Shown here: one piece after another, positions 11,236 to 23,159 of the stretch | How positions within the stretch are numbered: position 1 is the first letter of the stretch | How the letters are laid out: each line of letters begins with the position of its first letter | From: Diphasiastrum complanatum | Taxonomy: Eukaryota; Streptophyta; Lycopodiopsida; Lycopodiales; Lycopodiaceae | Direction of reading: 5' to 3' | Length of the DNA stretch: 64,000 nt | NCBI GenBank assembly: GCA_029204225.1 | Contig: CM055096.1 | Span: forward strand, 35,300,390-35,364,389 | The notes under the pieces: model-generated | What the model was told of the DNA's origin: nothing | The model's database searches: none | The model's input: only the letters and a program-made list of their open reading frames with translations | Program-made: the position numbers and the translations under genes

Positions 11236-12706
11236 ATGGATTCTCAAAGTAAAGCTGGTCTTATCGCAGACAAGCTGAATGGATCCAACTATCATTTGTG
11301 AAAATTTAAGATGAAGACCTTTAATCGCCAGTGAATTATGGGATGTTGTTATAGGTATAGAAGCAAAACCTAAAGACGACGACTCAAAGTGGAAATCGAA
11401 GGATGGTAAAACTTTCACGCTTATTATCCTCAATATATCATATACACAGATTGGACACATAGCTGAAGCTAAAATGTCAAAAGACATTTGGGACATCCTG
11501 AACTCACTATATGACGTGAGAGACGTAACTACCACATTCAAGATGTCTACTGTTGATTCTCTTCAGAGTCACATTAACCAGTTTAAGAGTCTCTTGCAAC
11601 AGATGGTCGATGTCGGATCAATCATAGACGATCAAGACGCAATTATGACATAGCTTTCAAGCTTGCCCTCTACATATGAGAACTGGATGATGATCATTTT
11701 GACACACTCAAATTTAAATCTTACTAGAGTTATCACTACGGTTGCTACAAGAAGACAATAGAAGAAGTCAAGACACTTCGTCTACTTCCTCCTCTCAGGC
11801 TCTATATGTCAACAAAGGCTCTAAGTGATAGAAGCAGAAAAGCTCCAAGAATGCTGCAACGAATCAGAAGAAGACTCAAAGTCAAGCACAATCATCACAT
11901 CTACAATCGAAGAAGAAGGTGTTTTACAGGTATTGCAAGCGCAATAACCATGAGATCAAGGATTGTCGAATTCTCCAAGAGAAGAATGCAGCCAAGCAAA
12001 CTAATCAACAAGCAAACACAGTTTTATCATCTCCCCAGGTTGAAGTGGATGAAGGCACCTTCATGGTCAAATATCAAAGCGCATTTTTGGATGACTCATG
12101 GTTTCTGGATTCTGGAACAACTCAACACATGACCAATCAACATGAGATTTTCAACTTCTACATGCCTTACAGCATGAAGAAATTTGTTCATCTGGGTGAC
12201 AATAGTACTCACACTATTGAAGGTAAAGTTACTGTAAGATTGTGATTCCAGCATGATCAAACTACTATCAAAGGTCTTATATGTTCCTAAACTCACTACA
12301 AATCTGTTATCAATAAGTAGAATTATAGATCTAGGTCATAAGATAGAATTTGAATCTGATGAATGCATAAATATTGATAACAGCAATAAGATCCTTGCAC
12401 TCGACAAGAGGCAGGGTTACTTATATAGATTGGTACATTGTTATACTGAGTCTAGTCAAGCCTTGAAAACCTTTGTTCTAGTCAATAAAGCATTACTATG
12501 GCATCATCACTTAGGACACTTGAATTATGCATCTATTCTGAACATGTCCAAACAATCCATGTTCTTGATCTCGACTATCCTTCTGGTAAGGTCGATCTCC
12601 TTGTCTGTCATAACTGCATCTTTGGAAAGTAGGCTAGGATTCCTTTTAGATCAAACCATATGCATGCAACAAAAGATCTATTAGATGTTGTTCATAAATA
12701 TATATG
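11236..12706 (+). pseudogene. Copia I gag-protease-GAG-pre-integrase, truncated
   Basis: The ORF starts at ATG about 11236 with MDSQSKAGLIADKLNGSNYH, the usual copia gag opening. A Trp-to-stop change and frameshifts follow. Gag continues to a knuckle (YRYCKRNNHEIKDC, about 11920-11965, first Cys changed to Tyr). The protease has WFLDSGTTQHM at about 12095-12130, then VLYVPKLTTNLLSIS and the LLWHHHLGHLNYASIL pre-integrase signature (about 12490-12540). It stops abruptly at 12706, where the LTR of Ty3 element H begins, so integrase and RT were lost or displaced. Confidence 0.8.
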
Positions 12707-13269
12707 TGTGTAGGGCCCAGACGATTATTTGTAACATGTATTAAAGGGGGGCCAAGAGCCCATATGGTTGTGAAACATTAAGAATGTAATTGTGAATTAA
12801 GGTTTATTATTGTAAATTGTTTATTAAGGAATGCGTAGCTGTACAAGGTAGGTGTTGTCATTGTAAGTAGGAAGTTAGGATAAGTCATAGTAATTGGAAC
12901 TGAATAATTAGAAGTAGTTGTAGGAGTGATGTTACGGGTCATGACGGAAAGCTAAGCCGACCATGAAGGACCGCAAAATGGACGATTACAGTTCTTGACG
13001 GGTATCTGAAACGACTCTTTGCACTAAATATGTTGTATCAGCCTTTGTTTCTGGAATTGATTACTGCATTGTCATATATTGTGGGTTGTGAATATGATTG
13101 TGGAATAATTGCATAACATCAGCTGTTCATGGTTATCTCTATTTAATTAGTGTCATGCTATTGGTTATATTGTTATTGTTGTTGTTGCTATTGGATACAT
13201 GTTAGATTAGAGGGTTCTGTTGTCGTAGCTTGGAATAGGGTGTTAAGGGAATAAAACACACCCCTAACA
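12707..13269 (+). repeat. 5' LTR of element H
   Basis: TGTGTAGGG...CCCTAACA. It matches 23160-23878 over most of its length but lacks about 224 bases present there (23477-23700). Confidence 0.85.
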
Positions 13270-13275
13270 CCTTTT

Positions 13276-13293
13276 TGGTTCCGTTGCCGAGAC
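13276..13293 (+). promoter_or_regulatory. Primer-binding site of element H
   Basis: TGGTTCCGTTGCCGAGAC lies six bases after the LTR. It resembles the tRNA-Asp site of element A with several changes, consistent with decay of the same primer type. Confidence 0.65.
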
Positions 13294-13336
13294 CAATTCT
13301 TTGTGGTAGCATATTCTGGAGTGGAACGAGTTTGAA

Positions 13337-14131
13337 TTGTGGGTAGAGTTAGCATCAAAGGAAGTGGCATTGCTTCTAATGTCTACATGTGCTAGCTATT
13401 CAAATTTAGGGAGATCTACGACTTTACACGGAATGGAGGCTGTTTCAATAGGTCGTACTTGGGCGGTTGTATTCCAATGTTTCAAAGGTAAGAAGCACGA
13501 TGATCCCGATATGCACATTCACCAGTTTTTGGCAGTTTATCAGGCAAATCATGAAGTGGAAGACATTAAAAAATTAGAATTGTTTCCAACCACACTGAAA
13601 GGAAATGCTTTACAGTGGTACTCACAGTATGGACTGCAAGAGTTCCGGAGTTGGGAGGAATTGTGAAGAGCGTTCCTGAAAAGGTATTAGAAGGAATATG
13701 AAGATGAAGAAATATTAGATAAATTACAGACGATTAAGCAGAAACGGAAGGAGGATGTGTTATCTTATATTCAACGTTTTAAGGTGCTGGAAAAGAGGTT
13801 ACAAAAACCACTCACGGATGCTAAACACATCAAGTATTTTCGTCATGGATTGCATAAGGTACTCTGACGAGGTACCACTTCGCTACATGGTCAAGGTTTA
13901 GAGCACATTGTGGATGCTGCAAGACAATTGGAGGAGGAAAGCAAGAAAAAATACCGATGGCAGCGTCGACATCATCGACGAGATAGTTCGATAACGGACA
14001 AGTTCAAAGAAGATTTGTATTTAACAAGCCTATACCCGAATTGCATACCGGTAGGGGAGGCTCATAGGTCTACGGTTATCAATTTATTTGTTATGGAAGG
14101 GGTAAAAATGGATTACAGGGAATTGTTGTAG
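13337..14131 (+). pseudogene. gag: Gag of element H
   Basis: The capsid-domain landmarks are DDPDMHIHQFLAVYQANHE, LKGNALQWYSQ and FRSWEEL, then (after a stop) a leucine/lysine-rich helix region to about 13990. It ends in a basic segment KKKYRWQRRHHRRD. In-frame stops occur at about 13664 (TGA), 13688 (TAG), 13867 (TGA) and 14129 (TAG). The first part (13337-13666) is open. No zinc knuckle is seen. Protease is missing after it; sequence at 14140-14330 is a short pol N-terminal linker (TEDNPRIISIG). Confidence 0.75.
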
Positions 14132-14334
14132 AAAGACGAGCAAGCGCTAGTGGAGAATCTAAATGGTGATCAGCTTTCATGGAGGTTTGTGAATGTCATC
14201 GAAGAAACTCAAACATTAAAGGAAGAGCTTGCACGGTTGCAGCCTACCCAGGTTGCCAGGGAAGAATTGACCAAGATCAATTTGGGGACAGAAGATAACC
14301 CAAGGATTATTTCAATTGGTAGTAATAACGATTC

Positions 14335-15041
14335 AGGATTTCTCCATAATCTCGAAGGAGGGATTGTCAATTGATCCAACTAAGATTGAGGTAATTAAAA
14401 ATATGCGGGTTCCTAAGTCTCCAAAAGAGATGCAGGCCCTTTTGGGTATGACGGGGTATCATCGTCGTTATATCTATGCGTATTCGGACAGAACCCACAT
14501 GTGATATGAGGTTTTGAAAAAAGGAGCAGTATACAAAATCACAATCAAGCGTTATAAGGCGTTTAAAGATTTGATCAACGCATTAGTGAATGCACTTATT
14601 CTTCGACCACCTGATTGGAGCAAACCATTCCATGTGCATTGTGATGCTTCACAGGTAGCCGTTGGTTGTGTATTAGCACAACCAAGGGAAAATAAAGGCT
14701 ATGATCATCCAATATACTACGCAAGCAAGCAACTCATGCCAGTGGAGAAAAATTATTCAACTACAGAACGAGAGGCGTTGAGTTTAATTTTTGTGTTACA
14801 AAAATTTCATCATTTTCTACTTGATAACAAATTTATTGTTTATATGGATCATCGGCTGTTGTTGTACCTTATACATAAACCTGCAATTGCGGGTAGGATC
14901 GCATGTTGGATGATTTTGTTCCAGGAATTCGAGTTTGAAGTACGAATTCGGTCTGGACGGGTACACACTGTAGCTGATCAATTGTCCCGTATTGAAACGG
15001 GCAATGAGGAAGAAGGCATCGATGAAATGCCTGATGCATAG
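14335..15041 (+). pseudogene. RT tail plus RNase H of element H
   Basis: The pol linker TEDNPRIISIG (about 14315) runs directly into the RT thumb signature KEGLSIDPTKIEVI and LLGMTGYHRRYI (14350-14480). The whole RT palm, including YxDD, is therefore deleted. RNase H follows at 14514-15041 and is open for 175 codons: PFHVHCDASQVAVGCVLAQ, PIYYASKQLMPVEKNYSTTE, FIVYMDHRLLLYLIHKPA and RVHTVADQLSRIE, all expected positions conserved. This module probably served an autonomous relative. Confidence 0.85.
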
Positions 15042-16410
15042 TTGTTTACGTCTGAATTAGTGGGTGATTCTTGGTATGTTGATTTGGTTAATTTTCTGAT
15101 GCATGGGACTTTTCCAGATCATTTTAAAAAGGGTCAACGTTGTCAATTAATTTGGTGATTGAGAGTTTTTCAGATGATTGAAGGCCAATTGTATCGATGT
15201 GGTCATGATCAAATTTTACACCGTTGCTTACAATCCAAGGATATACGGGCGATTATGGATGAAGCACATTCAGGAGTTGCAGGAGGACATTTTGCTTTAG
15301 AAATTACGGTCAAGAAAATATTACAGGAGGGATTTTGGTGGCCTACCCTTTGGAGGGACGCTACGGCTTTTTGTCGAAATTGTGATGCGTGTCACAACGG
15401 CAAGGAAGGCCAATACCTACAATGGACTATCCGCTGGTGCCATTACAACCTATCGAACCATTTCAGTGTTGGGGACTGGATTTTATTGAGAAAATAAACC
15501 CAAAATCGTCGATGGGCATACATACATTATCGTAGCAATGGATTATGCTACGAAATGGGCGGAGGCAAAAGCGTTGCAAGACAACACCGCCAAATCAACA
15601 GCTAAATTCATATTTAACAATATCTTATCACGATTTGGTTGCCCATTGGAAATTGTGTCTGATAGGGGGCGACATTTCGTGAATGACACGATAAAGGAAA
15701 TGACATATTTATTTTGTGTTATTCATAAAATGTCTACCTCTTATTACCCACATGGAAATGGTCAGGTTGAAGCGACTAATAAGACACGGAAGGCTATTAT
15801 CGCCAAACATGCTCGAGAAAGGAGGATCCTAGCATGAGTTTTTACAACTAGCATTATGGGCTTATCGCACCACATATAAGATATCTATCGGTTACACGCC
15901 ATTTCAGTTGGTTAATGGCATGGATGCAATCATGTCGTATGAATTCATTTTACCAACTCTGTGCATTCAGACGGCGTGTAATTTGGTACATGATGAGCCC
16001 TTACGTGAACGGCTGATTGCCTTGGAAAAATTGGAGGAACATCGGGGATATGGATACTGGATGAATTGGGTGATTAAACAGCAATAGGCCCGATGGTTCA
16101 ATAAACATATACATGAATGGGACTTTCAAAAAGTTGATCTCGTGTTATACTACCCATGCAGTATTACGAACACAATCAAATCAAAGGATCACAGCATTTG
16201 GAAGGCCCATATCAGATTCTTAATACTTTTGGAAACAATGTAACCATTTCATGGTATAATCCTCCGAGACTACCATTTGTCGTCAATAACAGTAGAGTGA
16301 AAGGCTACAATCTTCCAGAGGAGAGAGGGGATATCAATAGGGGGTTGATTTATTCCTTGTTTGATATTTTGAAGGCCGGGAATACATTCACAACCAACGT
16401 CGGTTGAAGG
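15042..16410 (+). pseudogene. Integrase of element H
   Basis: The zinc-binding part (15159-15497) has HSGVAGGHFALE and CRNCDACH. The core (15538-15837) has DYATKWAEAKAL, IVSDRGRHFVN (second Asp) and YYPHGNGQVEATNK (Glu). The C-terminal third (15838-16410) survives in shifted frames, with a TTYKISIGYTPF segment and the GPYQIL module at about 16208. A TGA at 15835 and further stops break it. Confidence 0.85.
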
Positions 16411-16719
16411 AAAACTGACCTCAGCTTGGATGACGGTATTTGTTTGGAGGCACATGCAGCACAAAGCATAGAAAAAAAAAATCCTAAACATATTTATATA
16501 TATTTATAATAAACCATGAATCAAGTTAAGTGAATTTTTTGGAAATCGGTACTAGAATCACATTTTTGTGAAGCGATAGGAGGTATCATTCTCAGTTTGG
16601 GAATCATGATTTCACTCAAATCTCATAATTACAATTTCGGATATATAAGAGGGGGTTGGATGTATTTTGGAAACCAAGCATCGATACATTGAGGAAAATT
16701 CTTGTATTATTTTGACCAC
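16411..16719 (+). other. Spacer after integrase in element H
   Basis: AT-rich spacer with no gene or motif recognised. Confidence 0.5.
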
Positions 16720-17106
16720 ATGGACCCCAACGAAATTCAACAACGATCACGACAACAGTGACGTCAGGAAGACATGGATTCGGTGGAGATGGAGTATTAT
16801 CTTCCCATGAATTACCAGTCATTAATGCGGAATCGGCAACGAGAGAGGATGGCGTTAAAATGGCAGGTTTTGGAGCATCAGAGATTGGCCATTCAACAAC
16901 AGGAACTTTTACAAAGACAGGAGCTACAAAGTCAACAATTGGGTCGCCAGTAGATAGAGATGCGACAGCCTGAAAAATAGCAGAACCACTCCTTAGAATT
17001 TTGGAATGCTAGACACCAACTTTGGGGAATGAATGTCTTCTATTGGATCTTCATTTTTCTCATGTTGATTTATATATCGATTGAGTTCCTATGTGCATAT
17101 TGTTGA
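16720..17106 (+). pseudogene. Small Q/R-rich ORF with a C-terminal membrane segment (element H)
   Basis: A 128-codon frame from ATG 16720 to TGA 17104-17106 is interrupted by three stops (one TGA, two TAG, each explicable by C-to-T change). It begins MDPNEIQQRSRQQ, contains a long Q/R/E-rich probable helix, and ends in a strongly hydrophobic stretch (VFYWIFIFLMLIYISIEFL), a good single membrane span. It lies between integrase and the long accessory ORF. No family is recognised. Confidence 0.45.
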
Positions 17107-18195
17107 CCAACTGATGTAGATGTTTTTCTGAGTAAACGTTTTGGCTATATGAACTTGGTCAGGTTGCACATATGCGTTAATAGACGGACATTATTATCTC
17201 TCAAAAAATCATTACCATTTTTATCTTTTTGAATGCCTGCACTTATGTATAATGTATTCGTTAGGCACAGATTATTAAGACAACCCCAAGCAAGGATGTG
17301 TCTTATGGAACTTTAAGTATAGTTAGTGGGCACGGATGATACAGATTTGTAATGTTTGACATCTCATATAAGCATTATCATAACAATATGGTAGTTAAGA
17401 TTTTATTACAAGAGTTTTCATGACGACAGTCACGGTGGAACATCATTTGTACAACTTTAGATTAGTAGTGTTTGGGACACTTATACGGACTAGTTTCTTA
17501 GTTTACAACAGGTTTATAGTCATCATATGAGGAATGCTTTTAAGATCTAAAAGAGTATTGCGGGGCTGATTGGCATTTTCGTACCCAAACCACCTATGCA
17601 TTGCGGTTACGAGTATAACGACAAGGCATATGACGACTTCACATTACGGGTTGAACGATTATATTTTTGCACACGATGAGTTCACATTACGGGTTGAACG
17701 GTTATATTTTTGCACACGACGAGTTCACGTTATGGTCTGAACGATTGTAATTTTGTAATCCTTTTTACAGGTTTAACGGAGTCGAATGTCTAAAGGATTT
17801 TACGATCTCAAATGTATTTTTAACAAGTACAACATGTGGCATTGCATTTAATTCCATAAAGATACTCATTATGATAATTACGTTAAGCTACTTTTCGAGG
17901 TTTATAACACTGCACGCTGCAATTAATGAGATTAATACTCGTGTGGATACGGCGGGACTATCACAAGGAGTATGTGTCCATTTTATACAATAGCGCATGG
18001 GTTAGGTTAGCGGTTAATAGGGAAGTTTTAAATTAAAGCGATGAGTTACAATAGCGCATGGGTTAGGTTAGCGGTTAATAGGGAAGTTTTAAATTAAAGT
18101 GATGAGTTACCGAATTCGATGTTATTTTACACAAGCATTGTTGATGTTGCATAACCACGCTTTTTCCTAGCAAAAGTGTTTGGCGAACGGCAACG
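17107..18195 (+). other. Non-coding spacer of element H with two tandem repeats
   Basis: It contains a 43-base unit repeated about three times (17638-17760, TTCACATTACGGGTTGAACG core). It also has a 61-base unit repeated twice with one visible difference (17987-18108, TAGCGCATGGGTTAGGTTAG core). No coding signal was seen. Confidence 0.75.
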
Positions 18196-19677
18196 ATGGC
18201 AATGATTAGGAAAAGCTCTCAATTTGTAAAACTCATGGAGATCAAGACGGAAATCATCAAAGATTATTAGAAACAGTTGCGGCTAGAGCATTTACAGGAG
18301 TTTCATCTGAACAAAATTGTAGAAGGGGCAGTCGTAGAATTTTTGACTAACATAAAAAAAGAGTTGGAAGATAATGGATCCACGCAGGTACGCGGTATGA
18401 CTATCCCCATCACGGAGCAGACGTTTACAAAGACTTTTGGGTTACCTGTGCAAGGGGACATAGCTGATATTCCTTCAATGTAGATGTCGGAATTCTTTTC
18501 CAAAGAAGCATTTAGCAAAGAACAAGGTTATAAGCTGAGCCTCTGTCGACCATCCTCTTTGGGGGCTCTGGGAAGATGGATTAATCAGGTAATCTTTGCG
18601 CAGCTACTACTGACCAGTACATTTCCGTGAGGAATTTTACTCTGAACAAAGCCACCTTGGACGGTGTTCCTATTCGTTGGGGAATGCTCGCTTACAAATA
18701 ATTTCAAAAATACTTGGACGGGGCTCAGAAGTATAGCGAGTGGGGTGCACATATTACTAAGATGTGTGAGGCCTTCGAAGTGTTATCAAATGACAAGGTG
18801 AATTTTTTACAGAGTATTCCCACTTCTATTACTGTCGTAAGTAGTACCCAGAGTGTAGGGGGATGAAGAGGACGTTTAGTCTGATTCTTGTAAATTTCAA
18901 GTCCAACTCGAAGTGACTCACATGGATGAAACAGATGGGGACATGGATTTGGCACCACCTACGCAACCAGATGATAGGGTAACGTCTATTCTAGACAAGG
19001 CAGTAGACATTACTGCGCGTATTCAGGCTGATCAGCTGTGGACGGATGGGGTACCATCTGTTTCAGAGGCACACTGAGATGAGGACCAAATCAGGGAGTT
19101 CCTACGTACAACAACTGAGTTTTCGGCCGGGGTGAAACCTGCTACGGAATTTCTGTGGAATTACTTTCAACTCGAGAAGGAGGTGTCTTATTGGAAGACC
19201 CTATATGAGGAACATATCGCAAGATTACGGCTCATGAAAGAGGAACTGCCCAAGTTATGCCAGTACCAATTGCAAGTACAAGAGAAAGACGCGTGCATCA
19301 ACAAGCTCAGAGAGAAGTTGCAGAGGATTGCAGATGAAAATGTGGCATTGAAAAAGAAAAATGCTCAGTATTTTGAGAAAATCACAAAACATCAACGGGA
19401 GGCCAGTACTTTGCAAACATATAAAGATGTTGCTGAGTATGAGCGAGACCTGCTGCAATCTCAACTGGATAATACCACAGCTGGTGGGCCAGTGCGGATT
19501 GACAGTGTAGGTCTAAAGGAGTGGGCCAAGAACATCTTATGCACTCGGGTTACTAAAAAGATGGAAACGTTAATGGGTGTGAACTCGAGGGTGAAGGCCA
19601 AAAGAATTAATTGGCTTATCATTCACATAAAGCTAGTCTCAGATCAACTTAATGAAATTCAACTAAGATTTTAAATC
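18196..19677 (+). pseudogene. 3' accessory ORF of element H, N-terminal and coiled-coil part
   Basis: The ORF begins at ATG 18196 and keeps one frame for most of its length. Residues near 18340-18480 read TQVRGMTIPITEQTF and FGLPVQGDI, followed in a shifted frame by GVPIRWGMLAYK. This pattern resembles the 'putative plant transposon protein' or mobile-domain family, but the assignment is tentative. An acidic segment (about 18915-18990) precedes an open 180-codon coiled coil (19132-19674) rich in heptads, ending with VRIDSVGLKEWAKNIL. Element A has the same order (acidic, coiled coil, RIDPVAWK). The ORF is interrupted at 19672-19677 (TAAATC) by an insertion and resumes in frame after it. Confidence 0.7.
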
Positions 19678-21662
19678 AAAACTCGAAAAACATTTCATCA
19701 CAAAGATTCATTCACATAATAGCGGAAGCACTGAGGGGTCAAGATGGGGACCCCCTCCCCCCGAAGGATTCTTTTCTTATCATTATGCAAATCCAATTGG
19801 CCAATGCCAATTACATATACAATGGATTCCAAATGGGTCTCAGATGTAGGAACATCAACTTAACATAGTCTTAATTCATATTCAAAGATCTTAATTCCAT
19901 ATCTAGCTTAACAAAAGCATAGACATCTCTTCATCAGTCTCAATCTTTCTGACATGCAATTATGTTGGATCTTAGATTCTTGTCATGTGATCCCAATGGA
20001 TCTTAGATTCTTTACATGCAATCATAAGGGTTCATAGATTCTTGACATGCATGGCCTTTCAGGAATGTATGGAGTGACATGCAAGCTTCAAAACTGACAT
20101 GCAAGCTTTAGTCTGTCATGCAAACTCTAGATCTAACATGCATGGGCAATAGATCACTGATGTTATGACATGCAAGCTTCCAAACTGACATGCAAGCTCT
20201 AGATCTGACATGCAAAGACAATAGTCCACTGATGCTATGACATGCATGCTCTACTTCTGACATGCATAGACAATAGGCTACTGATGCTATGACATGCAAG
20301 CTTCCATACTGACATGCAAGCTCTAGATCTAACATGCAAAGACAATAGCCCACTGATGCTATGACATGCAAGCTCTACATTTGACATGCATAGACAATTG
20401 GCCACAGATACTATGACATGCAAAAGTACTGATCAGCCATTCTGACTATGGGTAACAATTTCAAGAGCATACCATAGTTTCGAGAGAAGGTGAAAGTGAG
20501 AGAGGGAGAGAGAGAGTGTGTGTGTTTTTGTGTTGATCTGAGAGTGAGATAGAAATCCGAGGGTTTGAGCTCCAATTAATTCTGCAATCACAAAATGACA
20601 TAGTCTCTTTGAGGTATTTCCTCAATCCTCTTCTCCAGAGCACCTGTACACAACAAACAATAAAATGGTAGAGTCTGGATGGATTATCCCTTCATCCTCC
20701 TGGTAGAGGGGCACATTTCCACTTATATAGGGAGTGGAGAGGCCTTCAAAAGTGAGTGAGGTGTCAAGTTCAATGTATGAGGTGTGAGGGAGACTCCAAT
20801 TGGACTTAGAGAGAAGTGGAGTGCATGGATGAGGTGTTTTAGTTAGGGAGGGTGAATGGGTGATGTGTACTAGCTTGGGAGAGTTATTAAGGTGTGTTGG
20901 CATATGAAGTGAGAGTGTAGGAGGGCGCCCCATTCTAGGTGTCAAATTGCCTAGAATGCATGAGGAAAAGTAGGTGGGAGGTATGTGGTACAAGGTTTCA
21001 ACTTGACTTTTAATTACATATAATATTACATGGTTGCAACTTGGGAATTCACCCAAGTGCAATCTTCCTATGGAAGAGCCAAGGTATATGTCCATCTTGT
21101 TTTTGCATAATGTCCATCAATTCCTAGGCCCTTTTTTCTAGAGGTTGCCCATCCTCAGTCATGGTCATTGGCACTTATTTTCTAAAGGTTGCCCATCCTC
21201 AATCGTGGTGGAACAAGTCACTAGGATGATCAGACCCTAAGCCTTGTCCTATTCTTTATAGACTCCTCAGAGCCTTCATTATAGACTTATAAATAAGCCT
21301 TCTTCATAGACTCTACTGAGCCTTCATTATAGACTTTGTCAAAAGCCTTTTTGTTTACTGTCTTTAAGCTTAAAAAGCTTCTTGTTTCGATTCTTGTTCT
21401 TCTGACACTTTCTCAAGTACCTGCACATACCCTCAAAGAGAGATCAGTCCTTAAGCCTAGAGGGCTTCTTATTCTTGTCCAAATTCATCAGGTACATTCA
21501 TGCGTACCTGCACATCCCTTCAAAGAAAGGTCAGTGTTCATACTACCATCAAACATGGTTCATAGAAGATTCTTAGGTCTACAGGTGTCAATGCCTATTA
21601 CTCAATTCATTAAAGAAATAAATTCATACAATATCCTAAAGTATATTGATCAATGATAATTC
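19678..21662. mobile_element. Unclassified 1,985-bp insertion in element H, 6-bp target duplication
   Basis: TAAATC occurs at 19672-19677 and again at 21663-21668. Removing one copy and the interval keeps the host ORF in the same frame, which supports a clean insertion. The ends (AAAACTCG... and ...GATAATTC) show neither TG/CA nor inverted repeats. Inside are GACATGCAAGC tandem repeats (about 20050-20420) and a (GA)/(GT) run near 20505. A minus-strand TATATAAG box lies near 20720, with a tandem repeat around 21260-21340. No transposase or RT was found. Confidence 0.65.
20040..20425. repeat. GACATGCAAGC tandem repeat, about 123-bp higher-order unit
   Basis: Twenty-odd-base units built on GACATGCAAGCT are arranged in a higher-order repeat. 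The segment starting GCTATGACATGCAAGCTTCC recurs 123 bases apart (20162 and 20285). Cys/His-rich minus-strand ORFs here are by-products. Confidence 0.85.
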
Positions 21663-21668
21663 TAAATC

Positions 21669-23120
21669 ATCAAAGTCTATCTAGGCTTTGAAGCTGGGGA
21701 AGTCTTAATTACTTTGGGGCAATTTGTCCTACAAATTACAATGGGTGAGCAGAGCTTGTTACGAGAAGAGAATTTACAGTTGGAGAAAGAGCTAGTAGAG
21801 AAACAGGGTTATCTACCGATTGTGCAGCATTGTCAGGATTGGCTGAATCACAAGGAGGGTATACAAGTGCAGGCCAGCTTGCAGTTGTTGAAGATGGATG
21901 TCCAACAATTATAGCATGACATAGCGAAATGGTAGGAAAAATTCCAAACTAAGGAAAAAGCATGTATAAGCTTGTAGGCAGAAGTAAAAGATCATTTGGC
22001 TGAGATATCACGGTTGCAGGGAATGAATCAGTTTAGACCAAGTTCAGAGCAAAGGCTACAAAGCCCACTATCTGGTTTTCGAGTAGAAGCAATATTGCCA
22101 ACCGACCAAATGGTGATATTGAGGAGGTCCAGAGTAAAGAGGCTAAAAACGCAGATGGGGAGGGATGTAACCACTCTTTAAATTCCTCAAACCTTGGATA
22201 TTTCTGCGGAATGTTGAGCATGCATGGCATATTGATTATTTGTTCTTGCTAGGGATGAGGGACATTACCATGGACGAATGGGATGAGCCGTGGGATTTGT
22301 GGAAATTGTACGGCTTCTGGGAGGAGTCGCATTTGAAGACCCGAGCGATATTAGCATGGGCATTTCTTCAAGGGAAACTGAAGATATGCTGCTGGGATGG
22401 ATTGGAAATTTTCACTAGCAACACTTTATTGTATGCAGCTGAGTACATACATCAAACCGAAATTGCATTATCTGCACACAATGATATACACTATGCCACA
22501 GTACAGAAGCAAGCGAAGTTCAAATCTTGGTTGGTGGGAGACTATACAACTTTTCAGAAGGTGTTTGACGACGTAGCCCCTCACATAGATCTTTCGTATT
22601 CAAATTTATGGGAGCTATATTGTTGCTGGGAGAAAAATTTTCAACAACAGGTACAGGACACCAAGGCATGTATTACTAAGCAGAAAGAGAACTAGGGAAC
22701 CCAACGGTATTACACTTACGGACCGGTCGAGTTCCGTAATTTCATTGCCTTTGCAATACAGACAGTGTGGGAGCTGTTTTAGAATCAATGTTATCCAGTG
22801 ATCACTACGACATGGTTGCAGGAAGTCCTCTTGACGAAAATGACTCCTCAACTGTTCACTAGTGTCATAGATGTTCGTAACGTGTTTGATAATTAGCAGC
22901 AGTTGCTACTCCAACCATTATGCCATGGTTCCACATCAGTGCGGTGGGCGCAGTAGGGGTTTCTATTTTAACAATGCTAGCAGTTGCATCGACATTCACA
23001 GAGCAGGACAGGGGCCAATTGGAAAGCAACTTTCTTGTTATGAACACATCTTATTATAGTGACAGTGAGACTGATACCAAGCACCTGCGAGAAAGGAAGC
23101 GGTGGAAAAGGGCACGATAG
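21669..23120 (+). pseudogene. 3' accessory ORF of element H, C-terminal part
   Basis: After the insertion the same frame continues with another coiled-coil segment (21741-21905, LLREENLQLEKELVEKQ). The conserved C-terminal domain is open at 22240-22695: WDEPWDLWKLYGFW, SNLWELYCCWEKN, then TAG and RYYTYGPVEF. LWE and YYTY are 34 residues apart, exactly as in element A. Further on, in another frame (22920-23120), lies a hydrophobic stretch ISAVGAVGVSILTMLAVA followed by an acidic and then RERKRWKRAR tail, suggesting a membrane-anchored C terminus. The LTR begins 39 bases later. The family is unrecognised. Confidence 0.7.
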
Positions 23121-23159
23121 TAGACTCAGTGGAACTCGTCTTATTTCAGCCGAGGAATA

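Noticed and set aside
20108-20423. Cys/His/Met-rich small proteins on the minus strand
   Set aside because: They are readings of the GACATGCAAGC tandem repeat; frame and codons follow the repeat.
19950-20425. Possible CRISPR-like array
   Set aside because: Repeat units vary in length and sequence, spacers are not unique, and the context is a plant transposon.
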